This document shows positions 1 through 7,135 of a DNA stretch of 35,389 bases, piece after piece; the first letter of the stretch is position 1, and every line of letters starts with the position of its first letter. The stretch is from UKL13-2 sp043773745 (GTDB taxonomy: Bacteria; Pseudomonadota; Gammaproteobacteria; Burkholderiales; Usitatibacteraceae): NCBI GenBank assembly GCA_043773745.1, contig JAYVEV010000041.1:1-35389 (forward strand), in the 5' to 3' direction. The notes under the pieces were generated by a model, which saw nothing but the letters and a program-made list of their open reading frames with translations, was not told the DNA's origin and ran no database searches. The position numbers and the translations under genes were made by a program.

Positions 1-165
1 TGTTACTTTATTTACTTCAAGGCAGGTACTTCATATATTTCGAGCTCAAACCAACTTCTTAACCAATATCATCAACCAACCCTGACTTGCGTCAAGACCA
101 GTCAACGACCATCAAAAAGCGGCACCCTCATATCCAGTACCCACCTCAATCAGTTGTCCGTGTTT
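1..165 (-). other. Probable rRNA operon leader (no protein gene)
   Basis: No credible coding region lies here. Short open frames at the left edge have no start signal or recognisable product. Because a strong promoter and a boxA-like site lie just to the right on the minus strand (231-259 and 166-175), I infer that this stretch is the transcribed leader between boxA and a 16S rRNA gene lying beyond the left edge. No part of a mature 16S rRNA is visible, so this is inference. Confidence 0.5.
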
Positions 166-224
166 TTAAAGAGCGTTTCGAAATTTGCCACCACGCTTGC
201 TGCTGTTGCGTTGTGTTTCGAAGG
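166..224 (-). promoter_or_regulatory. boxA-like antitermination site and upstream leader stem
   Basis: Read on the minus strand, 166-175 is CGCTCTTTAA, one base from the rrn boxA core TGCTCTTTAA. Two copies of TTCGAA (177-182 and 217-222) can pair around the intervening leader, in the place where a boxB-like hairpin sits in rRNA leaders. It is about 50 nt downstream of the predicted start of transcription. boxA binds the NusB/NusE antitermination factors in known rrn operons; its role here is inferred. Confidence 0.55.
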
Positions 225-230
225 ATTGCC

Positions 231-259
231 ATTATGCCGCGACGCACAAACTCGGTCAA
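231..259 (-). promoter_or_regulatory. Strong sigma70 promoter, probably of an rRNA operon
   Basis: On the minus strand there is a -35 TTGACC (254-259), exactly 17 nt of spacer, and a -10 CATAAT (231-236). Immediately upstream (about 260-300) is an AT-rich stretch with A and T runs resembling an UP element. Transcription would run leftward out of the window from about position 224. The promoter lies just beyond the stop codon of tyrS on the same strand and points away from it, so it serves a downstream unit rather than tyrS. Confidence 0.65.
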
Positions 260-331
260 GCCCTTTTGAAGATTAATTTCAATAAAATTGCGAAATTATG
301 TAGGTCGAGCGCCAACAGGGCCGTAATTTAT

Positions 332-1549
332 TTAGGCAATCGTGACGCGGGCAAACTTGCGCTTACCCACCTGTGCCACCACCATCGCACCGCTTTTGAT
401 AGCGAGCGCTTTGTCGCTCACCTTCTCACCATCCAGCTTTACGCCGCCTTGCTCAATCATGCGATTAGCTTCCGCCGTGCTTGGCGTGAGTCCCGCCTGC
501 TTGAGGAGTTGCACAATACTGATTGACTCACCCTGAATCGCCAGTGTGACTTCGGGAATATCGTCAGGAATGCCGCCACGGTGACGCGCATCAAAATCTG
601 CCAGTGCTGCCTCAGCAGCCGACTGGGAATGAAAGCGTGCAACAATTTCTTGCGCAAACGCAACCTTGATATCGCGCGGATTACGGCCGCCTTCTACTTC
701 GCGTTTCCATGCCGAGACATCGTCTAGCGACTTAAACGAAAGCAGCTCTATATATTTCCACATCAAGTCATCCGGCACACTCATCAGCTTGCCAAACATA
801 TCGGCCGGTTTATCGGTGATGCCCACATAATTACCCTTGGACTTGGACATTTTCTCCACGCCATCCAGACCTTCCAACAACGGCATAGTCAAGATACATT
901 GTGGTTCCTGGCCGTATTGTTTCTGCAGTTCACGGCCGACGAGTAGGTTAAATTTTTGATCGGTACCACCCAATTCCAGATCGGACTTGAGCGCAACAGA
1001 ATCGTAGCCTTGCATCAACGGATATAAAAACTCATGCACTGAAATCGGCGTGCCAGCCTGGTAACGCTTGGTGAAATCATCACGCTCCAGCATGCGCGCC
1101 ACCGTCCAGCGCGATGCGAGTTGGATAATGCCGGCGGCGCCCAGTGGATCGCACCATTCTGAGTTGTAGCGAATTTCAGTTTTTTCAGCGTCGAGCACCA
1201 AACTCGCCTGCGCAAAATAGGTTTTTGCATTTTCCTGAATTTGCTCGCGTGTGAGCGGCGGACGGGTAGCGTTGCGACCACTCGGGTCGCCAATCATGGA
1301 TGTGAAGTCACCAATCAGAAAAATGACCTGATGCCCCAGATCCTGCAACTGTCGCATCTTGTTAAGCACCACGGTATGCCCCAGATGCAAATCGGGCGCC
1401 GTGGGATCCAGGCCCAGCTTGATCCGCAGCACGCGCCCGCTTTCAAGCTTTTTGCGCATTTCAGCTTCAACAATTAATTCATCTACACCGCGCTTGATAA
1501 CGGCAAGTGCCGCGTCAATTTGTTCGGGATTAGTCGTGGCGTTACTCAT
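332..1549 (-). CDS. tyrS: Tyrosyl-tRNA synthetase
   Basis: This class I aminoacyl-tRNA synthetase charges tRNA-Tyr with tyrosine in the cytoplasm. The 405-residue protein has the HIGH-type signature as HLGH at about residues 55-58, followed by a GDPSGRN stretch typical of the bacterial TyrRS family. It has KMSKS at about 233-237 and a C-terminal S4 RNA-binding domain (about 345-405). The frame is open from a TTG at 1591, but the ATG at 1549 gives the usual family N-terminus and length, so I prefer it; its ribosome binding site is weak. It diverges from the M23 peptidase gene, and a probable rRNA promoter follows its stop codon. No terminator is obvious between them. It appears intact. Confidence 0.96.
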   Translation of the reverse strand: MSNATTNPEQIDAALAVIKRGVDELIVEAEMRKKLESGRVLRIKLGLDPTAPDLHLGHTVVLNKMRQLQDLGHQVIFLIGDFTSMIGDPSGRNATRPPLTREQIQENAKTYFAQASLVLDAEKTEIRYNSEWCDPLGAAGIIQLASRWTVARMLERDDFTKRYQAGTPISVHEFLYPLMQGYDSVALKSDLELGGTDQKFNLLVGRELQKQYGQEPQCILTMPLLEGLDGVEKMSKSKGNYVGITDKPADMFGKLMSVPDDLMWKYIELLSFKSLDDVSAWKREVEGGRNPRDIKVAFAQEIVARFHSQSAAEAALADFDARHRGGIPDDIPEVTLAIQGESISIVQLLKQAGLTPSTAEANRMIEQGGVKLDGEKVSDKALAIKSGAMVVAQVGKRKFARVTIA

Positions 1550-1701
1550 GAAGGCAGTCCAAATGGTCCAAAGGGTTAAGGCTCGACGCAAATGATGCGT
1601 GACGAAATAATTATTATTCTGTTACTCTTCAAGACCTTGCCCTAATCAGGCAGTCTTTTTTGCAACGCTCCATATTAAATACAGGCGTCGTTTTTGGTGC
1701 A

Positions 1702-3039
1702 ATGAATTTCACAAAACTCAAAATCTTATCGCAAAACCTGACCAAAAGCCTATGGAATTCCGGCGGCAGACGCACGGTCGTGGCAATCGGCGTGCTGTTG
1801 GCTCTGCCGGTGTTTGGGGTTCTAACGGCATTTGGCGTCGCCTCAGACACACAATTGGATCGCATTGCGCGTCACGACGTAACGCTAGAATTGGCACTTC
1901 CAACCGCTGTTGATAAAGATGGTGATGAGCGCTATTACAGCAGTGAACGCATTCAGCGCGGCGATACGGTGGCCACATTGCTGCAGCGCCTGAATGTGAA
2001 CGACGCCGACGCTTTTAATTTTTTACGCACAGCGCCCGCTGCTCGCGCCATTTTTCAGCTTCGTCCCGGCCGCACTGTACAGGCGGTTACCGATGCGGAC
2101 GGCGATCTTTATTCATTGCGCTATCTATATAGTAACGAAGCGCTGCTTGAGGTCAAACGCGAGGCGACAGGCCCAAGCGATACCTTTATCGCCACGCAAA
2201 AAAATCTCTCGCCAACCGCCCAAACTGTGCAGGGAACCGGCACCATTAAATCCTCGCTTTACGGCGCCACCGATGAAGCGGGCATACCCGATGCGGTGGC
2301 CAATCAACTTGCGCGGATTCTTTCGACTGATATCGATTTTCATATCGACCTCAGGCGCGGTGATCGTTTTTCAGTCATTTATGAAATGCTCTATCAGGAC
2401 GGCGAATACCTGCGCCCCGGACGTGTGCTATCCGCTGAGTTCATCAACAACAATAAAAAATTCGAGGCGTTTTTATTTACAGACGCGGAAGGCAACGAAG
2501 GCTATTACTCCGCCGAGGGACAAAATCGCGCCAAATCATTCCTGCGTTCACCACTGGCATTTTCGCGTATTTCATCCGGTTTCGGCGGACGCATGCACCC
2601 CATCTTTCGCAACTGGCGCGCACACACCGGGGTCGATTTTGCGGCGCCCAGAGGCACGCCGGTTTGGGCAACCGCGGATGGCATCGTTGAATACGCGGGC
2701 GTCAAAGGCGGTTATGGCAATGTAGTTGAGATTCGCCACTCCGGTAGCGTGACCACGCTTTATGGACATCTTTCCGCCTTTGCGGCCGGTGTACGTAAAG
2801 GCACACGGATCAGCCAAGGCCAGACTGTTGCCTATGTCGGCGCCACCGGATTCGCCACCGGTCCGCATTTGCATTATGAGTTCAAGCTTGCCGGCGCACA
2901 TCAGGACCCGATGCGCGTTGCCTTGCCAAAGGCAGATCCGCTCGCCGCTAAATATCGCGCCGCTTTCCTCAGCCAGGCCCGGATTCAAGGCGAGCAGCTT
3001 GCACTGATTCGCGATGCAAACTTTGGCCGCTTTGAATAA
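1702..3039 (+). CDS. M23 family metallopeptidase (membrane-anchored murein hydrolase)
   Basis: This is a predicted zinc endopeptidase that cuts peptide cross-links in peptidoglycan. The 445-residue product has a cytoplasmic tail and one membrane segment at about residues 25-46. A central periplasmic region resembles the OapA/LysM-like part of MepM-type enzymes. The C-terminal LytM domain (about 290-400) has the zinc ligands H308 and D312 (HTGVD) and H389-x-H391 (HLH), plus a conserved H356, so catalysis is expected. A TTG at 1660 would extend the frame by 14 residues; the ATG at 1702 is chosen because it leaves a normal anchor N-terminus. It overlaps the start of anmK by 26 nt, which suggests co-expression for murein turnover. 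The exact family member (MepM, NlpD-like) cannot be assigned. Confidence 0.92.
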   Translation: MNFTKLKILSQNLTKSLWNSGGRRTVVAIGVLLALPVFGVLTAFGVASDTQLDRIARHDVTLELALPTAVDKDGDERYYSSERIQRGDTVATLLQRLNVNDADAFNFLRTAPAARAIFQLRPGRTVQAVTDADGDLYSLRYLYSNEALLEVKREATGPSDTFIATQKNLSPTAQTVQGTGTIKSSLYGATDEAGIPDAVANQLARILSTDIDFHIDLRRGDRFSVIYEMLYQDGEYLRPGRVLSAEFINNNKKFEAFLFTDAEGNEGYYSAEGQNRAKSFLRSPLAFSRISSGFGGRMHPIFRNWRAHTGVDFAAPRGTPVWATADGIVEYAGVKGGYGNVVEIRHSGSVTTLYGHLSAFAAGVRKGTRISQGQTVAYVGATGFATGPHLHYEFKLAGAHQDPMRVALPKADPLAAKYRAAFLSQARIQGEQLALIRDANFGRFE

Positions 3040-4141
3040 GGCGGGACCGCACAGCCTCTATATCGGCATCATGTCCGGCACCTCTCTCGATGGCGCCGAT
3101 GCGATCTTGGCTGATTTTTCCGGCGCACAGCCACGTGTTATTGCGTTCGCCAGTGAGTCATTTTCACCAAATCTCCGCGCTGAATTACTAGCGCTCAATA
3201 CCGCCGGTGAAAATGAAATCGAACGCAGCCAACTCGCCGCCAATCAATTGGCCGATGTTTATGCGAGTGCTGTCAAAAACGTACTGAAATCGGCAGGCAT
3301 TCGTGCAAGCGACATCAGCGCCATCGGCTGTCACGGTCAAACCGTGCGGCACCGCCCCGACTTGGGCTTTAGCGTGCAACTCAACAACCCATCGCGCTTG
3401 GCCGCATTAACGGAGATCGATGTCGTTGCCGATTTTCGTTCACGCGATATTGCGGGCGGCGGACAAGGCGCACCACTTGCACCGGCGTTTCATGATGGTA
3501 TATTTCGCGCCCCAAATGAAACGCGCGTAGTCGTTAATATCGGCGGCATCGCCAACCTCACTATTCTCGATCCCGGCCAGCAGGCGCGCGGCTTCGATTG
3601 TGGCCCTGGCAATGCGCTCATGGATGGCTGGATCGCCCAACATCAACATAAAACCTACGATGAAAATGGTGCTTGGGCTGCCCAAGGTCAAGTACTGACG
3701 CGGCTCTTGGGGCAATTGCAGAATGATGCCTACTTCAAATTAGCACCACCAAAAAGTACCGGGCGCGATTTATACAGCATGGCCTGGCTGGCACCTTACC
3801 TTGACGGCAATGAGCGCCCTGTTGATGTACAAGCCACGCTACTGGCGCTCACTGCATGGTCAATTACCGACCATGTAGCGTGCTATGCGCCCTTGGCGAC
3901 TCGCCTGCTGATTTGTGGCGGCGGCGCTTACAACGCAGCGTTAATACGTGAACTCGCTACCCGCTTTTCCATAGGCGCGGTTGAAGCCGTTGATGCCTAT
4001 GGTGTTCCCGCCCAACAGGTTGAAGCGCTGGCGTTTGCATGGTTGGCGAAGCAATGTGTGGAGCGTCGGGCGCTTGATTTAACAGCGACCACCGGTGCGA
4101 CACGACCGTCGATTCTTGGCACGATTACAGCCGCTGGGTAA
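3014..4141 (+). CDS. anmK: Anhydro-N-acetylmuramic acid kinase
   Basis: AnmK phosphorylates and opens 1,6-anhydro-MurNAc to MurNAc-6-phosphate, a cytoplasmic step of cell-wall recycling. The 375-residue length matches the family. The N-terminal phosphate-binding signature GIMSGTSLDG lies at about residues 18-27, and the conserved FDCGPGNALMDGW and ICGGGAYN motifs are in the expected order. The signature lies so near the N-terminus that the ATG at 3014 is needed, although it overlaps the upstream M23 peptidase by 26 nt and lacks a clear Shine-Dalgarno. Pairing a murein hydrolase with anmK makes functional sense and is common in betaproteobacteria. Confidence 0.95.
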   Translation: MQTLAALNKAGPHSLYIGIMSGTSLDGADAILADFSGAQPRVIAFASESFSPNLRAELLALNTAGENEIERSQLAANQLADVYASAVKNVLKSAGIRASDISAIGCHGQTVRHRPDLGFSVQLNNPSRLAALTEIDVVADFRSRDIAGGGQGAPLAPAFHDGIFRAPNETRVVVNIGGIANLTILDPGQQARGFDCGPGNALMDGWIAQHQHKTYDENGAWAAQGQVLTRLLGQLQNDAYFKLAPPKSTGRDLYSMAWLAPYLDGNERPVDVQATLLALTAWSITDHVACYAPLATRLLICGGGAYNAALIRELATRFSIGAVEAVDAYGVPAQQVEALAFAWLAKQCVERRALDLTATTGATRPSILGTITAAG

Positions 4142-4224
4142 CCTCAAAAATTGACATATCGTTTGATGAAGCCGCCAGCGTTTGGGGGATGCTCAGGCGT
4201 TGATGTTTGCAGACGCAGTTCGCA

Positions 4225-4255
4225 CCGAGGTCTAGCAACGAAGCTGGGACCTCGG
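4225..4255. repeat. Inverted repeat between convergent genes
   Basis: CCGAGGTC (4225-4232) and GACCTCGG (4248-4255) are perfect complements separated by 16 nt that can fold further (AGC/GCT). It lies in the 152-nt gap between the convergent anmK and SPFH genes. No T-run follows on either strand, so it is not a classical intrinsic terminator. It may be a terminator stem of another kind or a dispersed palindromic element. Confidence 0.5.
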
Positions 4256-4293
4256 AATCTCGTACAAAACGCGGCACAACCCTAAAGAAACGC

Positions 4294-5280
4294 CTACTTC
4301 ATCCCCTGCTTAGTCTTATCCAACACCGTCATCGCGCTCGTTAGCATTGACGCCACATCGGCAATGTTCGCTGGCACAATCAGGGTGTTACCGGCTTTGG
4401 CAAGATGACCAAATTGCTCGACATATTTTTCGGCAATTTTTAAATTTGCCGCTTGCTGCCCGCCAGGCGCTTCGAGTGCGGCGGCGACTTGGCGGACGGC
4501 GCTGGCAGTGGCTTCGGCGACTGTGGTGAGCGCAGTGGCTTCGCCGTGCGCTCTGTTGATGGCTGCTTGTTTTTGCCCCTCGGAGGCGAGAATCGCGGCT
4601 TGGCGTTGGCCATCGGCAATGTTGATTTCTTCCTGACGCACACCTTCTGATTTTGCGATCAGCGCGCGCTTTTCACGCTCAGCGGTGATCTGCGCCTGCA
4701 TCGAACGCAGTATCGACTCCGGTGGCGTCAGGCTTTTGATTTCATAGCGCAATACTTTCACGCCCCAAGTGCGGCCGGCTTCATCGAGCACGCTGACGAG
4801 TTTGTGATTGATCTCATCACGGCTCTCGAAGGTTTTATCCAATTCCATTTTGCCAACCTCACTGCGCAAGGTGGTCTGCGCGAGCTGCGAAATGGCGGCG
4901 AGGTAATCGCTGGAGCCGTAGCTGGCAAGTCTTGGATCGATCACCTGATAGTAAATGACGCCATCCACCGCGAGCTGGGTATTGTCGCGGGTGATACAAA
5001 CCTGCTCAGGAATATCGTGCGGTGTTTCTTTCAAAATATGGCGATAGGCAACTCGATCAAAAAACGGCACGATCACGTTTAAACCCGGCTCCAGAACCGA
5101 GTGAAATTTGCCCAACCTTTCGACCACCCACGCGCTTTGCTGCGGCACGATGCGTACACCTTCAATGACAAAGACAATCACCGTGGCAAGGAAGAAAAAT
5201 GGAATCGCATAGCCGCGGGTTTCGGGCATGGCGGCGATCAGAGCGGTGGCGATAATGACGCCAAAGAATTTTGCAAACAT
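4294..5280 (-). CDS. SPFH/Band 7 (stomatin-like, paraslipin) membrane protein
   Basis: This 328-residue membrane-anchored scaffold protein is of the stomatin/QmcA type. Such proteins form large rings associated with membrane microdomains and often partner with NfeD proteins. Hydrophobic segments lie at about residues 4-17 and 24-44, followed by the SPFH domain (about 45-200) with the typical RLGKF and PGLN motifs. A charged, alanine-rich coiled coil follows (about 200-275, many AEREKRA/EGQKQAA-like heptads). The start is supported by AGGAGA seven nt upstream. It lies 51 nt downstream of the nfeD-like gene on the same strand, the standard two-gene arrangement. It could be called qmcA, but the symbol is not certain. 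Confidence 0.9.
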   Translation of the reverse strand: MFAKFFGVIIATALIAAMPETRGYAIPFFFLATVIVFVIEGVRIVPQQSAWVVERLGKFHSVLEPGLNVIVPFFDRVAYRHILKETPHDIPEQVCITRDNTQLAVDGVIYYQVIDPRLASYGSSDYLAAISQLAQTTLRSEVGKMELDKTFESRDEINHKLVSVLDEAGRTWGVKVLRYEIKSLTPPESILRSMQAQITAEREKRALIAKSEGVRQEEINIADGQRQAAILASEGQKQAAINRAHGEATALTTVAEATASAVRQVAAALEAPGGQQAANLKIAEKYVEQFGHLAKAGNTLIVPANIADVASMLTSAMTVLDKTKQGMK

Positions 5281-5331
5281 GAATTTCTCCTAAAGGGAGT
5301 GCGGAAACGAAAACCTGCTATTGATACGGGT

Positions 5332-5763
5332 CTACTTGGCGCCGATATGCAGCACACCGCTTTCTTGCGAACGAATATAAAGGACATCGTTCAGAGTGAC
5401 GGGCATATTAAGTGAGTCAATCTTGGCGTCCCAGGTACTGCCACGATATTTCACCCGCGCCATACCGGATGCCTGATCTATCCACGATTCGATAATGACG
5501 CTCTGCCCGATATTGAGATCGTTGGACCCCTTCGCGTCGTTGGGGTGCGCAGCACGCCAGCGATTGACGGCATACACACCAACAAGTGACATCGCCGCGG
5601 CAATCATCACCTGCACCCACACGTCGCCACCAAGGTAGGCGACCAGCGCAGACACCAGCGCCGCCAAACCCAGTACCAATAAATAAAATGTGGCTGTCAT
5701 CAGCTCGGCAATGATCAGCACAAAACCTGCGATAGCCCACAAAAGATAAGCAGCCATGCCCAT
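5332..5763 (-). CDS. NfeD-like membrane protein
   Basis: This short NfeD-family protein (143 residues) is the usual partner of the SPFH protein downstream. It has about three membrane helices in residues 3-70, with an intramembrane run rich in Ala, Leu and Gly. A C-terminal OB-fold (about 85-143) carries the GQSVIIESW and RVKYRGSTWDA stretches typical of the family. The frame is open further upstream to 5865. I place the start at ATG 5763 because GGGAGA lies 7 nt before it, while the ATG at 5778 and those further upstream have no such site. It lacks the N-terminal ClpP-like protease domain of long NfeD forms. Its role in membrane quality control is inferred from the family. Confidence 0.85.
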   Translation of the reverse strand: MGMAAYLLWAIAGFVLIIAELMTATFYLLVLGLAALVSALVAYLGGDVWVQVMIAAAMSLVGVYAVNRWRAAHPNDAKGSNDLNIGQSVIIESWIDQASGMARVKYRGSTWDAKIDSLNMPVTLNDVLYIRSQESGVLHIGAK

Positions 5764-5790
5764 ATTTGTATCTCCCATACGGTTATATTG

Positions 5791-5830
5791 ACTTGCGGTT
5801 GCTTGCAGTTGCTTGCGGTTGCCTGAGGTT
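5791..5830. repeat. Tandem decamer repeat upstream of nfeD-like gene
   Basis: Four consecutive copies of a 10-base unit close to GCTTGCGGTT (5791-5800, 5801-5810, 5811-5820, 5821-5830) differ from one another by one to three bases. They lie 28-67 nt upstream of the chosen nfeD start, where a promoter or leader is expected. A 10-base period equals about one helical turn, so the copies would face the same side of the DNA. Confidence 0.7.
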
Positions 5831-5952
5831 TTTTTACATCGGAACATCGGCTGAACACGATGCAAGCATACGACTATTTTTGCGCTTACTACAGTAGCTC
5901 AATAAGTCAATGCGGTGACAACCCTTTTGCGCTCTGAATACTCGACGACGCT

Positions 5953-6465
5953 TCAGTCACCCAATAAGGTGCGAGCTCGCTCCGTATCGGCAGCCGATAG
6001 CTTGGGTAATGGCACACCAGCACTGGCCACGCGGCGAGCGCGCGCCAGCCACCACAGCAGGATGCCGCCGCCCAACAACAATGCAAACGGCCCGAACCAG
6101 AGTAAATAGGTTTTTGATTCGACTGGCGGACGGTAAAGCACGAAGTCGCCATAACGCGCTTGCAGATGCGTTTTGATTTCCTCATCCGACTTGCCGGATT
6201 CGGCCAGCAACCGCACCTCACGACGCAAGTCGCCCGCGAGTCCGGAGGGAGATTCAGCCAGCGTCTGGTTCTGGCAAACAAGACAGCGCAATTCCGTTTC
6301 AAGTTTTTTGAGGCGCGCTTCCAATGCGGGCGTCATCGGTGCCATCGGCGGCGTGGGTGCCGGGCCGGAGGGCTCCGCAAAAGTGGGGCGCGCGAAAATA
6401 ACGATCATCGCCATCAACACACAACAGAAAATGAAACCCCAGTACTGGCGGGCATTTTCAGGCAT
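5953..6465 (-). CDS. ccmH: Cytochrome c maturation protein CcmH (CycL-like)
   Basis: CcmH is the thiol oxidoreductase of the System I heme lyase; it reduces or holds the CXXCH thiols of apocytochrome c in the periplasm together with CcmF and CcmI. The signature LRCLVCQNQ is present, with redox cysteines at about residues 61 and 64. An N-terminal signal or anchor helix (about 8-28) and a C-terminal membrane helix (about 121-142) flank the three-helix domain. The frame extends to 6525, but ATG 6465 has GGAG five nt upstream and gives 170 residues, the normal length for the short form. It is the last gene of the ccm operon, 61 nt after ccmG. The TPR part is not fused here; it is a separate ccmI at the operon start. 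Confidence 0.94.
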   Translation of the reverse strand: MPENARQYWGFIFCCVLMAMIVIFARPTFAEPSGPAPTPPMAPMTPALEARLKKLETELRCLVCQNQTLAESPSGLAGDLRREVRLLAESGKSDEEIKTHLQARYGDFVLYRPPVESKTYLLWFGPFALLLGGGILLWWLARARRVASAGVPLPKLSAADTERARTLLGD

Positions 6466-6526
6466 TTTTGCTCCAATTGCCGCGCACAGCAAGGAGTTTT
6501 GTCTTTTATTTAATAACCTATCCAAG

Positions 6527-7132
6527 TCAGGATGCCTTTTTTAAATCGCGAATCAGCGGCAGCAAGATGTCGCGCATCACCACGGCATCAAGCGGCCCTG
6601 TGTGCTTGTAGCGAATCGTTCCGGTTTTATCAATGACGAAGGTTTCCGGTGCGCCATAAACCCCGAAATTAATCGCGGCCCGGCCATCAATATCGCTCAC
6701 GGATAATTTGTAAGGGTCACCGTATTTGGCGAGCCACGCGGTTGCATCTTCCGGTTTGTCTTTCCAGTTGAGGCCGATAATCGGTACCACTTGCTGCTTG
6801 GCAAGCTCAATCAAAAATGGATGCTCATAACGACACGAAACACACCATGAGCCCCATACATTCAGCAGCCAAACCTGGCCCTTCATATCCGCTGCCGATA
6901 AGGTTTTATCTGGTTGCTGCAATTGCGGAAGGCTAAATTCCGGAACCGGTTTATTGATTAAAACGGACGGCAACTCGCGCGGGTTGAGACTCAGGCCTCG
7001 CCATAAAAACCACACCAACCCGAAAAAAATCGCCAGCGGCAGAAAGTAACGCCACGCTATTACCCAAGTGCCAGCAGACTGGACAGACGCAGGACTAGCG
7101 CCATCACCATCAATTTTTTTTGGTTCGTCCAT
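6527..7132 (-). CDS. ccmG: Thiol:disulfide interchange protein CcmG/DsbE
   Basis: This membrane-tethered periplasmic thioredoxin-like protein passes reductant to CcmH and apocytochrome thiols. The 201-residue protein has a membrane anchor at about residues 26-46. The thioredoxin fold has the active site WCVSC (C97, C100) and the cis-proline motif GAPETF. The GVYGAPETF stretch is characteristic of the CcmG/DsbE subfamily. It starts 4 nt after the end of ccmF, which indicates coupled expression in the ccm operon. No anomalies were seen. Confidence 0.95.
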   Translation of the reverse strand: MDEPKKIDGDGASPASVQSAGTWVIAWRYFLPLAIFFGLVWFLWRGLSLNPRELPSVLINKPVPEFSLPQLQQPDKTLSAADMKGQVWLLNVWGSWCVSCRYEHPFLIELAKQQVVPIIGLNWKDKPEDATAWLAKYGDPYKLSVSDIDGRAAINFGVYGAPETFVIDKTGTIRYKHTGPLDAVVMRDILLPLIRDLKKAS

Positions 7133-7135
7133 CCA

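Noticed and set aside
87..526. Open frames of 60 and 113 codons on the plus strand at the left edge
   Set aside because: They overlap the predicted rRNA promoter/leader and the 3' end of tyrS, have no ribosome binding site and show low-complexity translations; shadows.
2093..2725. 210-codon open frame inside the M23 peptidase gene
   Set aside because: Out-of-frame shadow of a well-supported gene; Arg/Pro/Ser-rich translation without family features.
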